A DNA stretch of 64,000 nt, from positions 1-64,000 of the forward strand of contig JARKOC010000062.1 of NCBI GenBank assembly GCA_029975915.1, given 5' to 3'. Positions 8,074-17,461 of the stretch are shown piece after piece. Position 1 is the stretch's first letter. Each line of letters begins with the position of its first letter. Both the position numbers and the translations under genes were made by a program. A model generated the notes under the pieces. It ran no database searches and was not told where the DNA came from. It worked only from the letters and a program-made list of their open reading frames with translations. The stretch is from Bryobacteraceae bacterium (GTDB lineage: Bacteria; Acidobacteriota; Terriglobia; Bryobacterales; Bryobacteraceae).

Positions 8074-11000
8074 ACTTCACGGCATTCTTCATCCATCGGC
8101 CGGTGGCCACCACGCTGCTCATGGTGGGCATCCTGGTGTTCGGGGTTATCGGCTACCGCACGCTGCCGGTGAGCGATCTACCGCCGATTGAATATCCAAC
8201 GATCGCGGTGAGCGCGGCGGTGCCGGGAGCGAGTCCGGAGACGATGGCGTCGACGGTGGCAACGCCGCTGGAACGGCAGTTCTCCACCATCGACGGGATC
8301 GACAACATGTCGTCGACGAGTTCGCTTGGGCGGACGCAGGTGACGATTCAGTTCAATTTGGACCGGGACATCGACGCGGCGGCGCAAGACGTAATGGCGG
8401 CGATCTCGCGGGCGCAGCGCAGCCTGCCGGTGTCGATGCCGTCGCCGCCGTCTTATAACAAGGTGAATCCGGCGGACCAGCCAATCCTCTACCTGGCGCT
8501 GTCGTCGAAATCGCTCAGGCCGTCGGACGTGAGCGAATACGCCGATACGACACTGGCGCAGAGATTCTCGATGGTGGGCGGCGTGGCGCAGGTGGAGGTG
8601 TACGGCCTCCAGAAGTATGCGATCCGGGTACAAACTGATCCGGACAAACTCGCCTCCGCCGGAATTGGCATCGACGAGGTGCGCCAAGCCATCAGCAGCG
8701 GCAACGTCCTGATGCCATCGGGTGCTCTCTATGGCGACCAAAAATCGTTTACGGTCCAGGCGAACACGCAGTTGACCAATGCGGCCGGATTCAGGCCTCT
8801 GATCATCTCTTACCGAAACGGGGCGCCGGTCCGGTTGGAGCAGGTGGCGAACGTGATTGACAGCGTTCAGAACGACAAGAGCGTCTTCTGGCGGAACGAA
8901 AACAACACTGTGGTACTGGCCGTGCGGAAGCAGCCCGGCACGAATACTGTCCAGGTGGTGGATGGCATTTTGGCCTTGCTTCCCGTACTCCGGAGCCAGA
9001 TGCCGGCCGGGCTTATTCTGGAGACCCATTTTGACCGGTCGAAGACGATCCGCGAGTCGATCGCCGACGTGCAGTTCACGCTGCTGCTCACAGTTGGGCT
9101 GGTGATTCTGGTCATCTTCGTCTTTCTGCGGAACGCCTCGGCGACGATTATTCCAAGCTTGGCGGTGCCGTTGTCCCTGATTGGGACCTTCGCCGCGATG
9201 TACCTGCTCAAGTACAACGTCGACAACCTGACGCTGATGGCGATGACGCTGTCGGTTGGATTCGTCGTGGATGACGCCATCGTGATGCTGGAGAACATCG
9301 TCCGACATCTGGAGATGGGCAAACCGAGGATGCAGGCCGCGATCGACGGGGCAAAGGAAGTCGGCTTCACCATCATCTCGATGACGTTTTCCCTGGTATC
9401 GGTATTTATCCCGGTGCTGTTTCTTGGGGGCATCGTCGGGCGGCTGCTGAAGGAGTTTTCGGTCACCATCGCAGTGGCTGTTCTGATCTCGGGCGTGATC
9501 TCGCTGACATTGACGCCAATGCTGTGCAGCCGGTGGCTGAAGCGCGAGGAGGACGCCGGGCATGGCCGTCTGTACCTGCTTTCGGAACGCGCCTTCCACG
9601 GACTGCTGCACGTATACGAGTGGAGCCTGTTGTTTGTCTTGAGGCACAAGTTCGCCACGTTTTCGATCAACGTGGTCCTGGTGGCGGTAACGGCATATCT
9701 GTTTGTTCAGATCCCCAAGGATTTCCTGCCGCCGGAGGATATCGGCAGCATCATGGGCAGCACCGAGGCGGCCGAGGATACGTCGTTTAACGAGATGGTG
9801 AAGCTCCAGATCAGCGTCAGGGACACGATCCGGAAGAACCCGCACGTCGAAAACGTCATGTCGGGCGTTGGCGGATTCGGGGGGCAGAACACCGGATTCA
9901 TGTTCCTGCGGCTGAAGGAGGCCGATCAACGCCCGAGCGCCGAGATCGTCTTGAGGCAGTTGCGGGCGCAATTAGCGCAGGTGCCTGGGATCAATACATT
10001 CCTGCGCATTCCGCCGCTGATCACCATCGGGACGCAGGGCCGCGCGGCGTACCTGTTGTCACTGCTCGATGGCGACACGCAGTTGCTCTACCAGTGGGCT
10101 CCGAAGGTGGAGGCCGAAATGAGGGCCCTTCCCGCGCTGGTGGACGTGGTGAGCGATCTGCGCTTGGCGAACCCGCGGTTGAACGTGGATGTGGACCGCG
10201 ACCGCGCCATGGCGCTCGGGGTGACGCCGGAATCGGTCGCACAGGCTTTGTTCAGCGCGTTCGGCAATCGCCAGATTTCGACGATTAACACGGACACAAA
10301 CGAGTACTACGTCATCCTGGAAGTGACGCCGGAGTTGCAGAAAGACCCGTCGGCGCTCGACAGGCTTTACGTCCGCGCGAACACCGGCAAGCTGGTACCG
10401 CTTTCGGCGGTGACGGTGGCCCGCACGGGCGTGGCCCCGCTGAACGTCAACCACAACGGCCAGATGCCGTCGGTGAACATCACGTTCAACCTGGCGCCTG
10501 GGGCGGCTTTAGGCGATGCAGTGACCCAGATCGAGAACGCGGTGGCTCAGCTCAACCTGCCGGGATCGACGCGAATGATGTTCCAGGGCACGGCTCAGGC
10601 GTTTCAGGAGTCGACGCGCAACCTGGCGATTCTACTGATTGTCGCGGTGGCAGTCATTTACTTGCTGCTGGGCGTTCTGTACGAAAGTTTCATCCATCCG
10701 ATCACGATCCTCTCAGGGCTGCCGTCGGCCGGACTGGGCGCGGTGGTGACGTTGATGCTGTTCAACATGGAATTCAGCTTGTATGGATTCGTCGGGCTGC
10801 TGCTGCTGATCGGCATCGTAAAGAAGAACGCGATCATGATGATCGATTTCGCACTGAGCGCACAGCGGCTGGAGGGCAGGTCGCCGCACGATGCAATCGT
10901 GGAGGGGTGCCTGAAGCGTTTTCGTCCGATTCTGATGACGACGATGGCGGCCATGCTCGGCTCGGTGCCGATCGCCATAGGTTTTGGCGCCAGCGGCGCG

Positions 11001-11135
11001 GCGCGCCGGCCATTGGGGTTGTCGATCATCGGCGGATTGATCGTGTCGCAAGCGGTGACGTTGTACCTGACGCCGGTGCTGTTCCTGTACTTCGAGCGGT
11101 TCCAGCAGTGGGTTGTCAGGCGAAAGCCGGCATAA
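8070..11135 (+). CDS. RND multidrug efflux permease (AcrB/MdtB/MexF type)
   Basis: A 1021-residue proton-driven drug exporter of normal family length. It begins MNFTAFFIHRPVATTLLMVG, the standard first membrane helix. The proton-relay motif is present in helix 4 (VGFVVDDAIVMLENIVRH, Asp-Asp), as is the second-half motif GLLLLIGIVKKNAIMMIDFA in helix 10. Large periplasmic loops follow helices 1 and 7. ATG 8070 overlaps the adaptor stop; the longer open frame from 7890 is a coincidence. The substrate cannot be read from the sequence, though the hydrophobe/amphiphile-efflux subtype (HAE1) is likely. Confidence 0.94.
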   Translation: MNFTAFFIHRPVATTLLMVGILVFGVIGYRTLPVSDLPPIEYPTIAVSAAVPGASPETMASTVATPLERQFSTIDGIDNMSSTSSLGRTQVTIQFNLDRDIDAAAQDVMAAISRAQRSLPVSMPSPPSYNKVNPADQPILYLALSSKSLRPSDVSEYADTTLAQRFSMVGGVAQVEVYGLQKYAIRVQTDPDKLASAGIGIDEVRQAISSGNVLMPSGALYGDQKSFTVQANTQLTNAAGFRPLIISYRNGAPVRLEQVANVIDSVQNDKSVFWRNENNTVVLAVRKQPGTNTVQVVDGILALLPVLRSQMPAGLILETHFDRSKTIRESIADVQFTLLLTVGLVILVIFVFLRNASATIIPSLAVPLSLIGTFAAMYLLKYNVDNLTLMAMTLSVGFVVDDAIVMLENIVRHLEMGKPRMQAAIDGAKEVGFTIISMTFSLVSVFIPVLFLGGIVGRLLKEFSVTIAVAVLISGVISLTLTPMLCSRWLKREEDAGHGRLYLLSERAFHGLLHVYEWSLLFVLRHKFATFSINVVLVAVTAYLFVQIPKDFLPPEDIGSIMGSTEAAEDTSFNEMVKLQISVRDTIRKNPHVENVMSGVGGFGGQNTGFMFLRLKEADQRPSAEIVLRQLRAQLAQVPGINTFLRIPPLITIGTQGRAAYLLSLLDGDTQLLYQWAPKVEAEMRALPALVDVVSDLRLANPRLNVDVDRDRAMALGVTPESVAQALFSAFGNRQISTINTDTNEYYVILEVTPELQKDPSALDRLYVRANTGKLVPLSAVTVARTGVAPLNVNHNGQMPSVNITFNLAPGAALGDAVTQIENAVAQLNLPGSTRMMFQGTAQAFQESTRNLAILLIVAVAVIYLLLGVLYESFIHPITILSGLPSAGLGAVVTLMLFNMEFSLYGFVGLLLLIGIVKKNAIMMIDFALSAQRLEGRSPHDAIVEGCLKRFRPILMTTMAAMLGSVPIAIGFGASGAARRPLGLSIIGGLIVSQAVTLYLTPVLFLYFERFQQWVVRRKPA

Positions 11136-11163
11136 ACCGGGCGCGTGTTCATATACTGGACAC

Positions 11164-14136
11164 ATGCCGTCCCTGAGGTTCGTTTGCCTGCTCACCCTCG
11201 CGCTTGGCCTTGTAGCGCAAACGCCATCATCGAAACCCGCCAGAAGAGGTCAACCGGCCGCAGTGGCCACACCCGCGCCGCAGTCCAACGACGAGGGCTA
11301 CACGAAGCAGATTCTTGAGGCCACCACGGACAAACAGTTTCTGACGGAACTGGTGGACCATCTGCCGGCCTCGGCCTCGGTGCCGACGCCGGAAAAGGTA
11401 TTGGGATACATCGCTGGCGCGCCAGATAAGTTGACCTACGCGTCGACGATCCACGCCTACATGCGCGAAGTGGCCCGGACCACTCCGCGGGTGAAGGTGA
11501 TCGAGATCGGCAGGACGGAAGAAGGCCGCGAGATGATCGCGGCAATCGTCTCGGACGAAGCGAACATGGCCCGGCTGGACCGGTTGAAGGCCATCACCGC
11601 AGCGCTGGCCGATCCCCGCAAAACGACCGACGCCGAGGCCGAGAAACTCATCGCCGAGGGGTTGCCGATCTATTGGGCAACGGGCGCAATTCATTCGAGC
11701 GAGACCGGCGCGCCCGAGATGCTGATGGAACTGGTGTACCGCCTGGCGGTGGAGGAGACGCCGTTCATTCAGACGATCCGCAAGAACGCCGTGGTGATGG
11801 TGACGCCGGTGATCGAGGTGGACGGGCGCGAGAGGATGGTGGATCTGTACCGCTGGCGGAAGGCGAATCCCGACGGCCAGGCGCCGAGCTTATTGTATTG
11901 GGGCCGGTATGTGGCGCACGACAACAATCGCGACGGCATGGCGTTGTCGTTGGCGCTCAGCCGCAACATAACAAAGAACTTTCTGGAGTTTCACCCACAG
12001 GTTCTGCACGACTTGCACGAGTCGGTGCCGTTTCTATACACGTCGACCGGCATGGGGCCTTACAACGCCTGGCTCGATCCGATCGTCATAAATGAGTGGC
12101 AGAAACTCGCGTGGCACGAAGTGGACGAGATGGCCAAGCGGGGCGTACCCGGAGTGTGGACGTTTGGATTCTATGACGGTTGGGGCGCGAACTATCTAAT
12201 GGAAGCAGCTCACGGGCATAACGCGATCGGCCGGTTCTATGAGACCTTCGGCAACGGGGGAGCGGACACGCGCGAGCGGACGGTGCCGGCGGCGCAGACC
12301 TCAAGGGCCTGGTTCCGGCAAAACCCGCCGCTACCGCGGGTGAAGTGGTCGCACCGCAATAACGTGAATATGCAGCAGAGCGCGTTGCTGCTGGCCTTGA
12401 ACTACACGGCCTCGAACAAAGAGACATTCCTGAAAACTTTCTGGGCCAAGAGTAAGCGCTCAGTGGCCAAGGCGACGACAGAAGGTCCAGCGGCCTACGT
12501 GATTTCCGCCGCTGAGAGGCCAAACGAAGCGGCATCGCTGGCGGCGCAGTTGCAGATGCACGGCGTCGAAGTCCACCGGCTCACCGCCGAAGCAGAACTC
12601 AACAAGGTGAAACACCCAGCTGGCTCGTACGTCGTCCGCATGGACCAGCCGTATTCGCGGCTGGCAGACACGCTGCTTGACAGGCAGTATTACAACCCGA
12701 ATGACACTCCGCCTTACGACGACACCGGATGGACGCTGACCGAGTTACGCAATTTGAAGAGCTGGCGGATCACCGATGCAGCGATCCTGAAGGCGCCAAT
12801 GGAGAGACTGACCGTTGCGGCCGCAAACGCCGGGCGGGTCGTTGGAGAAGGACCGGTCTATGCGGTCAACCACAACGGCGAGCGGGCTTTGGCCACTTTC
12901 CGGTTCAGGTTGGCTGGGGTGAAGATGGAGGCGGCGGAGGAGGCTTTCGATGCGGCCGGGCGGAAGTTTGCCCGCGGGTCGTTCATCATCCGCGCCAGCA
13001 CCAATCCGGGCGAGTTGCGCAAGCAACTAGAGGTGGCCGCCGCCGACACCGGGGTTACGATCCAGGCGCTCGACAAGGACCCGGCGGTGAAGACGCACTC
13101 GCTGGCTGCTCCGCGCATTGGACTGGTTCATACATGGCAATCCACGCAGAACGAAGGGTGGTTCCGCCTTGCGCTGGAATCGAACTCGATTCCGTTCAGT
13201 TACATCTCAACGCACACGTTGCGGGACACCCCGAACCTGAGGTCGAAGTTCGACGTGATTATTCTCGGGCCGGCTCCGGGAACGCCACAGAGCATCGTTA
13301 ATGGCCTGCCGATGCGCGGGCAGGCGCTGCCGTGGGACTCGTCGATTGGGCCGAATGTGGCGCTGTCACCGGACACGACCGCTGATATGCGCGGCGGAAT
13401 CGGGCTTGAAGGGGTACTGAACATTCAAAGATTTGTCGAGCAGGGCGGGCTGTTTGTCACCATCGCGGCAAACAACGCCCTGCCGGTCGAGTTTGGATTG
13501 ACCGAGGGGGTCACGTTGTCGCAGGCTGCGAATCTACGGCTGCGCGGGAGTGTCGTTGAAGGCGTTGTCGCCGACGCGGCCAGCCCGGTGGTGTACGGCT
13601 ATGACGAGCGGGTGCCGGTGTATTACAACCAGACCTCGATCATGGACGTGAGCCGGGGACCAGCGATGTACGGAGGCGGCATGGGCCAGGGCACCGGCGC
13701 AGCGGGCCGCGCCAGCGGACGCGGGACCGCGTCTGATCCCGATGTGATCCAGGGCCGGCCCTATACGGCGCCGCCGAAGCCCTCGCCGGGTCCGACTCCT
13801 GAGATGCAGGAGATGATGCGATTTACCCAGCCGCCGCCCGACCAGCAGCCGCGGACGGTGCTGCGATTCGCGGAGGAGAAGACGTTGCTGATTTCGGGCA
13901 TGATGTCAGGCGGAGCGGCCCTGGCCGGCAAACCAGCCGTGGTGTCCATCCCGAAAGGCAAGGGAAATTTCCTGATGTTCTCGATCAACCCGATGTGGCG
14001 GCAACAGACCCAGGGCAGTCACATGCTGCTATTAAACGCCGCCATGAACTTCGAACACCTGAATACCGGGCGGGCGCGGACAGCGCCACCCGCAACCGCG
14101 GAGCGTTCCGCGGACGACTACGGCGATCAACAATGA
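11164..14136 (+). CDS. Secreted M14-family zinc carboxypeptidase-like protein
   Basis: A 990-residue exported protein. The signal peptide is MPSLRFVCLLTLALGLVAQ, followed by a Pro/Ala-rich linker. The M14 peptidase domain covers about residues 60-420, with the zinc-binding IHSSETGAPEM (His177, Glu180) and a later VLHDLHESVPF segment. The C-terminal half looks like a class I glutamine-amidotransferase-type fold, as in other large secreted M14 proteins of soil bacteria. A Gly/Pro-rich low-complexity insert sits around residues 840-890. The stop overlaps the next start (ATGA). Likely role: digestion of extracellular peptides. Confidence 0.85.
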   Translation: MPSLRFVCLLTLALGLVAQTPSSKPARRGQPAAVATPAPQSNDEGYTKQILEATTDKQFLTELVDHLPASASVPTPEKVLGYIAGAPDKLTYASTIHAYMREVARTTPRVKVIEIGRTEEGREMIAAIVSDEANMARLDRLKAITAALADPRKTTDAEAEKLIAEGLPIYWATGAIHSSETGAPEMLMELVYRLAVEETPFIQTIRKNAVVMVTPVIEVDGRERMVDLYRWRKANPDGQAPSLLYWGRYVAHDNNRDGMALSLALSRNITKNFLEFHPQVLHDLHESVPFLYTSTGMGPYNAWLDPIVINEWQKLAWHEVDEMAKRGVPGVWTFGFYDGWGANYLMEAAHGHNAIGRFYETFGNGGADTRERTVPAAQTSRAWFRQNPPLPRVKWSHRNNVNMQQSALLLALNYTASNKETFLKTFWAKSKRSVAKATTEGPAAYVISAAERPNEAASLAAQLQMHGVEVHRLTAEAELNKVKHPAGSYVVRMDQPYSRLADTLLDRQYYNPNDTPPYDDTGWTLTELRNLKSWRITDAAILKAPMERLTVAAANAGRVVGEGPVYAVNHNGERALATFRFRLAGVKMEAAEEAFDAAGRKFARGSFIIRASTNPGELRKQLEVAAADTGVTIQALDKDPAVKTHSLAAPRIGLVHTWQSTQNEGWFRLALESNSIPFSYISTHTLRDTPNLRSKFDVIILGPAPGTPQSIVNGLPMRGQALPWDSSIGPNVALSPDTTADMRGGIGLEGVLNIQRFVEQGGLFVTIAANNALPVEFGLTEGVTLSQAANLRLRGSVVEGVVADAASPVVYGYDERVPVYYNQTSIMDVSRGPAMYGGGMGQGTGAAGRASGRGTASDPDVIQGRPYTAPPKPSPGPTPEMQEMMRFTQPPPDQQPRTVLRFAEEKTLLISGMMSGGAALAGKPAVVSIPKGKGNFLMFSINPMWRQQTQGSHMLLLNAAMNFEHLNTGRARTAPPATAERSADDYGDQQ

Positions 14137-14819
14137 CGCGTGCCGCTGCAGTTCGTTTAGCCGCCCTTGCCATCCTGGCCGTGTGCCCACTCGCGCAGGC
14201 GGCAGTGATCGCCGTACTGCATACGGGATTCCGGATGCGGGCCGATAAAGTGGTCTGCCAGGGCCAGTCCTGCGTACTGCACATGGGCGAAGGCAGAATC
14301 GAGGTGGCGGCGTCGGCGGTTGCCGGCGTCGAGTTCGAACCAGATCCCCCTCAACCAAGCAAACCCGCGCAAACGACTGTGACACGAGCCGCCGATGAGA
14401 TCAAGGCGCCCCGGTCGCCGCGTGCACTCATCGACGAAATGGCGGCGCGCAACGGACTGCCGCCCGAGATTGTCCACAGCGTTGCCCAAGTGGAATCGGC
14501 ATACCAAGTGAATGCGGTCTCGCCGAAAGGGGCGATCGGGGTGATGCAGTTGATGCCATCGACGGCCAGGCAACTGGGCGCCGACCCGCACGACCCGGAG
14601 CAGAATATCGCGGCAGGCACGGCATTGCTGCGGGAACTCCTGCTCAAGTACGAAAACGACCCCAACCCCGTTCGGCGCGCGCTGGCGGCCTATAACGCCG
14701 GTCCTGGCGCGGTGAGCAAATACAATGGAGTGCCGCCGTACCGCGAGACGCAGCAGTACGTGGAGAAGGTGCTCGAACGGTACTGGAAGCTGGTGAAGGC
14801 AAAGCCGTCCAGCGATTAG
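14133..14819 (+). CDS. Lytic transglycosylase, SLT domain
   Basis: A 228-residue exported murein hydrolase with an N-terminal signal peptide ending near CPLAQA. A DUF4124-like or unknown 70-residue segment follows, then a soluble lytic transglycosylase domain (about 95-220). Key motifs are VAQVESAYQVNAVSPKGAIG with the catalytic Glu, GVMQLMPSTARQLG, and ALAAYNAGPGAV. These enzymes cut peptidoglycan to 1,6-anhydro-muropeptides. It is coupled by ATGA to the M14 peptidase, and its stop overlaps that of convergent queF by 4 bp. Confidence 0.9.
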   Translation: MTRAAAVRLAALAILAVCPLAQAAVIAVLHTGFRMRADKVVCQGQSCVLHMGEGRIEVAASAVAGVEFEPDPPQPSKPAQTTVTRAADEIKAPRSPRALIDEMAARNGLPPEIVHSVAQVESAYQVNAVSPKGAIGVMQLMPSTARQLGADPHDPEQNIAAGTALLRELLLKYENDPNPVRRALAAYNAGPGAVSKYNGVPPYRETQQYVEKVLERYWKLVKAKPSSD

Positions 14820-15220
14820 CGTTTCTTCGAATAGCTGGCTGAAATCGTCGAATAGACGCCGCCGCGCGGGGTGAATTCGCCTGTGACCGTCATGCGCCTG
14901 GGCTTCGAGGCATGAACGCAATCGCGCAGAATGCGGTTGACGGCGTTTTCCTGAAAAATGCCCATATTGCGATATTCGAGCAGGTACAACTTGAGCGACT
15001 TCAACTCCAGGCACTGCTTATCCGGTGTGTAGACGATGGTGATGGTCCCGTGGTCGGGCAGTCCCGTGCGCGGGCAGACGGAGGTGAATTCCGGCGTCTC
15101 GATCTCGATGTCATAGTCCTCGCGGAACTGGTTCGGCCAGGTTTCGATCGCGGGAAGGGGGGCGTCGAGTCCGGCGGCCGCGTGTTCATCGGTGTAGAGC
15201 TTTTGCTGTTTCTTTGACAT
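14816..15220 (-). CDS. queF: NADPH-dependent preQ0 reductase (7-cyano-7-deazaguanine reductase)
   Basis: A 134-residue single-domain (YkvM-type) QueF, which reduces preQ0 to preQ1 in queuosine tRNA modification. The catalytic site is clear: FTSVCPRTGLPDHG, with Cys49 as nucleophile and Asp56 as acid. The QueF nucleotide motif follows as LELKSLKLYL. Length and order match the family. The ATG lies two bases after the stop of the TIGR00300 gene (15223), so the two are likely co-transcribed. A queuosine-precursor transporter gene is found at 45 kb. Confidence 0.95.
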   Translation of the reverse strand: MSKKQQKLYTDEHAAAGLDAPLPAIETWPNQFREDYDIEIETPEFTSVCPRTGLPDHGTITIVYTPDKQCLELKSLKLYLLEYRNMGIFQENAVNRILRDCVHASKPRRMTVTGEFTPRGGVYSTISASYSKKR

Positions 15221-15222
15221 GA

Positions 15223-16461
15223 TTATTCCTCGGGCCGAAGCGACTTTTCCAGCAGGTCAAGGAACATTCCAACATCGGTGACGATGCCATGCGCCTGCGA
15301 TGAACCGCGGTCGCTGAGTTTGGTCGCCACAGCAGGGTTAATGTCCACGCAGACGGTCTTGACCCAACTGGGCAGCATGTTCCCGGTGGCGATCGAATGA
15401 AGCATCGAACCTAGCATGAGGACGAGCCCGGCGCCGCGGATGACTTCCGCATAGGCATCCTGAGCTGCGTTCATGTCGGTGATGGTATCGGGCAACGGGC
15501 CGTCGTCGCGCAGCGAGCCGGCGAGCACGAACGGGATGTTGCGCGAAACGCATTCGAACATGATGCCGCTGGCCAGCTTACCTTGCTCCACAGCTGCTCT
15601 GATCGATCCGGCGTGGTAAATCGCATTAATCGCCCGCATGTGATTGCGGTGGCCGTGCTCCTGCTGGCGGCCGTCCTTGAGCGAGATGCCGAGCGAGGTG
15701 CCGAGCAGAGCGTTTTCGATGTCATGGACGCCGAGCGCGTTTCCGGCAAGCAATCCATCCACCCATCCGGCTTTGATCAGCGCCGACAAAGGTCTGACGC
15801 CGCCGGTGTGGACGACCACGGGACCAGCTACGACGATAATCTTTTTCCCAGCGTCCCTGGCCTGCCGGATCAGGGCGGCTGTTTGCTTCACGGCGGTGCC
15901 GACTTTGCGTTCGGAGGAGATGCCGTTGGACATGAAGGCGAATGCGAGGCGATCACGTTCCTTCGACTCGGGCACGACGCGGATGCCACCCATGCCAATC
16001 ACCACCTCGTCGCCGGCTTTGACATCGCGCAAGCGAACGCAATACGGAGCGTTCTCCCGCCAAACGATCAGCGCATCCATGCGTTGGTTGCGGCACTCAT
16101 ACCATGAGCCGCCGCGCCGCACCATGGTGCGGTGATTGGTCGTGGAGTAGAAGTCTTCAGGGGCACAGCGGTCCCGCTCGATCCTCGCCCAGACGGCGTC
16201 GCCGCCCTCGACCGGCGCGCAGCCGAGCATCAGCAACTGGCCGAGCATCTGTTCGAGCTGTTCCGCCGATTGCGCTTCCACCTTGAGGCGCAGTCGCGAT
16301 GGATCGGCGTTCGTTTTGCCGATGTGGAAACGCTCGACTTCGAAACGGCCTTCGTATTCGACCACCGTGTCGAAGATCTGCTCCATGATGTGGGAGTCGA
16401 TGAGGTGGCCTTCGGCCTCGACAATCTCGGTTAGGGCATGTCTGCGGGTGTGCTCAGTCAT
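15223..16461 (-). CDS. TIGR00300 family protein, probable archaeal-type ornithine cyclodeaminase
   Basis: A 412-residue protein of the LOR/SDH bifunctional-domain family (TIGR00300). Members in methanogens, and the C-terminal domain of cyanobacterial AgrE, act as ornithine cyclodeaminase, turning ornithine into proline and ammonia. Supporting stretches are the N-terminal IVEAEGHLIDSHIMEQIFD, a central VVAGPVVVHTGGV and LLAGNALGVHDIENALLGTSLG, and a C-terminal nucleotide-binding-like segment (LMLGSMLHSIATGNMLPS). There is no arginine dihydrolase domain, so it is the stand-alone form. The exact reaction is family inference. Confidence 0.8.
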   Translation of the reverse strand: MTEHTRRHALTEIVEAEGHLIDSHIMEQIFDTVVEYEGRFEVERFHIGKTNADPSRLRLKVEAQSAEQLEQMLGQLLMLGCAPVEGGDAVWARIERDRCAPEDFYSTTNHRTMVRRGGSWYECRNQRMDALIVWRENAPYCVRLRDVKAGDEVVIGMGGIRVVPESKERDRLAFAFMSNGISSERKVGTAVKQTAALIRQARDAGKKIIVVAGPVVVHTGGVRPLSALIKAGWVDGLLAGNALGVHDIENALLGTSLGISLKDGRQQEHGHRNHMRAINAIYHAGSIRAAVEQGKLASGIMFECVSRNIPFVLAGSLRDDGPLPDTITDMNAAQDAYAEVIRGAGLVLMLGSMLHSIATGNMLPSWVKTVCVDINPAVATKLSDRGSSQAHGIVTDVGMFLDLLEKSLRPEE

Positions 16462-16513
16462 TACCAGATACTTCAGGATAGCGCGCTGGTGCGATCAGGG
16501 AATTATCCGGGAG

Positions 16514-17461
16514 TTAGTCAAAATCGGGGCCGGGCGGAGGCGTACGTTGCGCGATGACATAGCGCGGGCGGCGCTTGACCTCGCCATAGACTGCCGCCAG
16601 GTACTCAGCGATCAGTGCAAGGCTGAATAGCACCAGGCCGCCGATCAGCAGTTGCAAGGTGATCACCGTGGTGAAGCCGCTCAGCGCAATGCCAGCGAAC
16701 TTCAAGTAAAGCGCCCAAACGCCGAGCGCGGCTCCAAACAACAGAAAGACGGCGGCTATCACATGGATGATGCGCAACGGAACGTCTGAATAGGAGGGCA
16801 CCGTATGCCACGCGAGCGCGATCAGGTCAACGAGGCCGAACTTCGAGCGGCCATCGACTCGCGGGGCAACCCGGAAGGGGATATCCACGGTCTCGAATCC
16901 GAGCCAGGCGACCATGCCCCGGTAAAAAGTCCTGTTTTCGGGCATTGCCAGCAGGGCGTCCAGCACTTCGCGGTCTAGCAATTTGTAGTCGGTCGAAGAT
17001 TGAAAGCGGATGCCCGTCAGCCGGCTGGCAATGGCGTTGTAGAGGGTTGAGAAGCCGCGGCGAAAGAGCGGCTCCGATCCATAATCCTGTTTGACCGCCT
17101 GCACGACCTTGGCATGGGAACTTCGCCAGATCCCGGCGAACCGCCCGATGAATTCAGCCGGATGCTGAAGATCCGCGTCCATCGTGATGGCCGCGGCGCC
17201 GCGGCACTGACTCAAGCCGGCAAACAGCGCGCCCTCCTTTCCGAAGCGCCTTGCCAGGCGAATCCCGCGGATTTGAGGATGGCGCGCACCCGCCTCGCAG
17301 ATAGCGCGCCAGGTTCCGTCCGGCGAACCATCGTCAACGACAATCACTTCGAATGAACTTGAGGCAGCGTCCGCGTGGCGGCACACGGCGTCAAGCGTCG
17401 CCGCCAGGTGCGCCTCCTCACAATAGGCAGGGATCACGATGGACAACTCACAGACGGCCAT
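16514..17461 (-). CDS. Family 2 glycosyltransferase with two C-terminal membrane helices (polyprenyl-phosphate type)
   Basis: A protein of about 315 residues with a GT-A domain: VIPAYCEEAHLAATLDAV, VVDDGSPDGTW, and a DADLQHP metal site (Asp-x-Asp). Two C-terminal transmembrane segments follow (IIHVIAAVFLLFGAALGVWA and LLIGGLVLFSLALIAEYLAA). This is the DPM1/GtrB/ArnC layout, which transfers a sugar from a nucleotide donor to undecaprenyl phosphate. I set the start at ATG 17461 because it overlaps the stop of the YfhO gene (ATGA); longer starts lie inside that gene. Likely the last gene of a three-gene operon. Confidence 0.88.
   Translation of the reverse strand: MAVCELSIVIPAYCEEAHLAATLDAVCRHADAASSSFEVIVVDDGSPDGTWRAICEAGARHPQIRGIRLARRFGKEGALFAGLSQCRGAAAITMDADLQHPAEFIGRFAGIWRSSHAKVVQAVKQDYGSEPLFRRGFSTLYNAIASRLTGIRFQSSTDYKLLDREVLDALLAMPENRTFYRGMVAWLGFETVDIPFRVAPRVDGRSKFGLVDLIALAWHTVPSYSDVPLRIIHVIAAVFLLFGAALGVWALYLKFAGIALSGFTTVITLQLLIGGLVLFSLALIAEYLAAVYGEVKRRPRYVIAQRTPPPGPDFD

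Noticed and set aside
8178..9971. 597-codon open frame on the minus strand
   Set aside because: It lies wholly inside the RND permease gene, which has the full family length and all motifs. The minus-strand product is His/Arg-rich low complexity and matches nothing, as expected for a shadow of GC-rich coding DNA.
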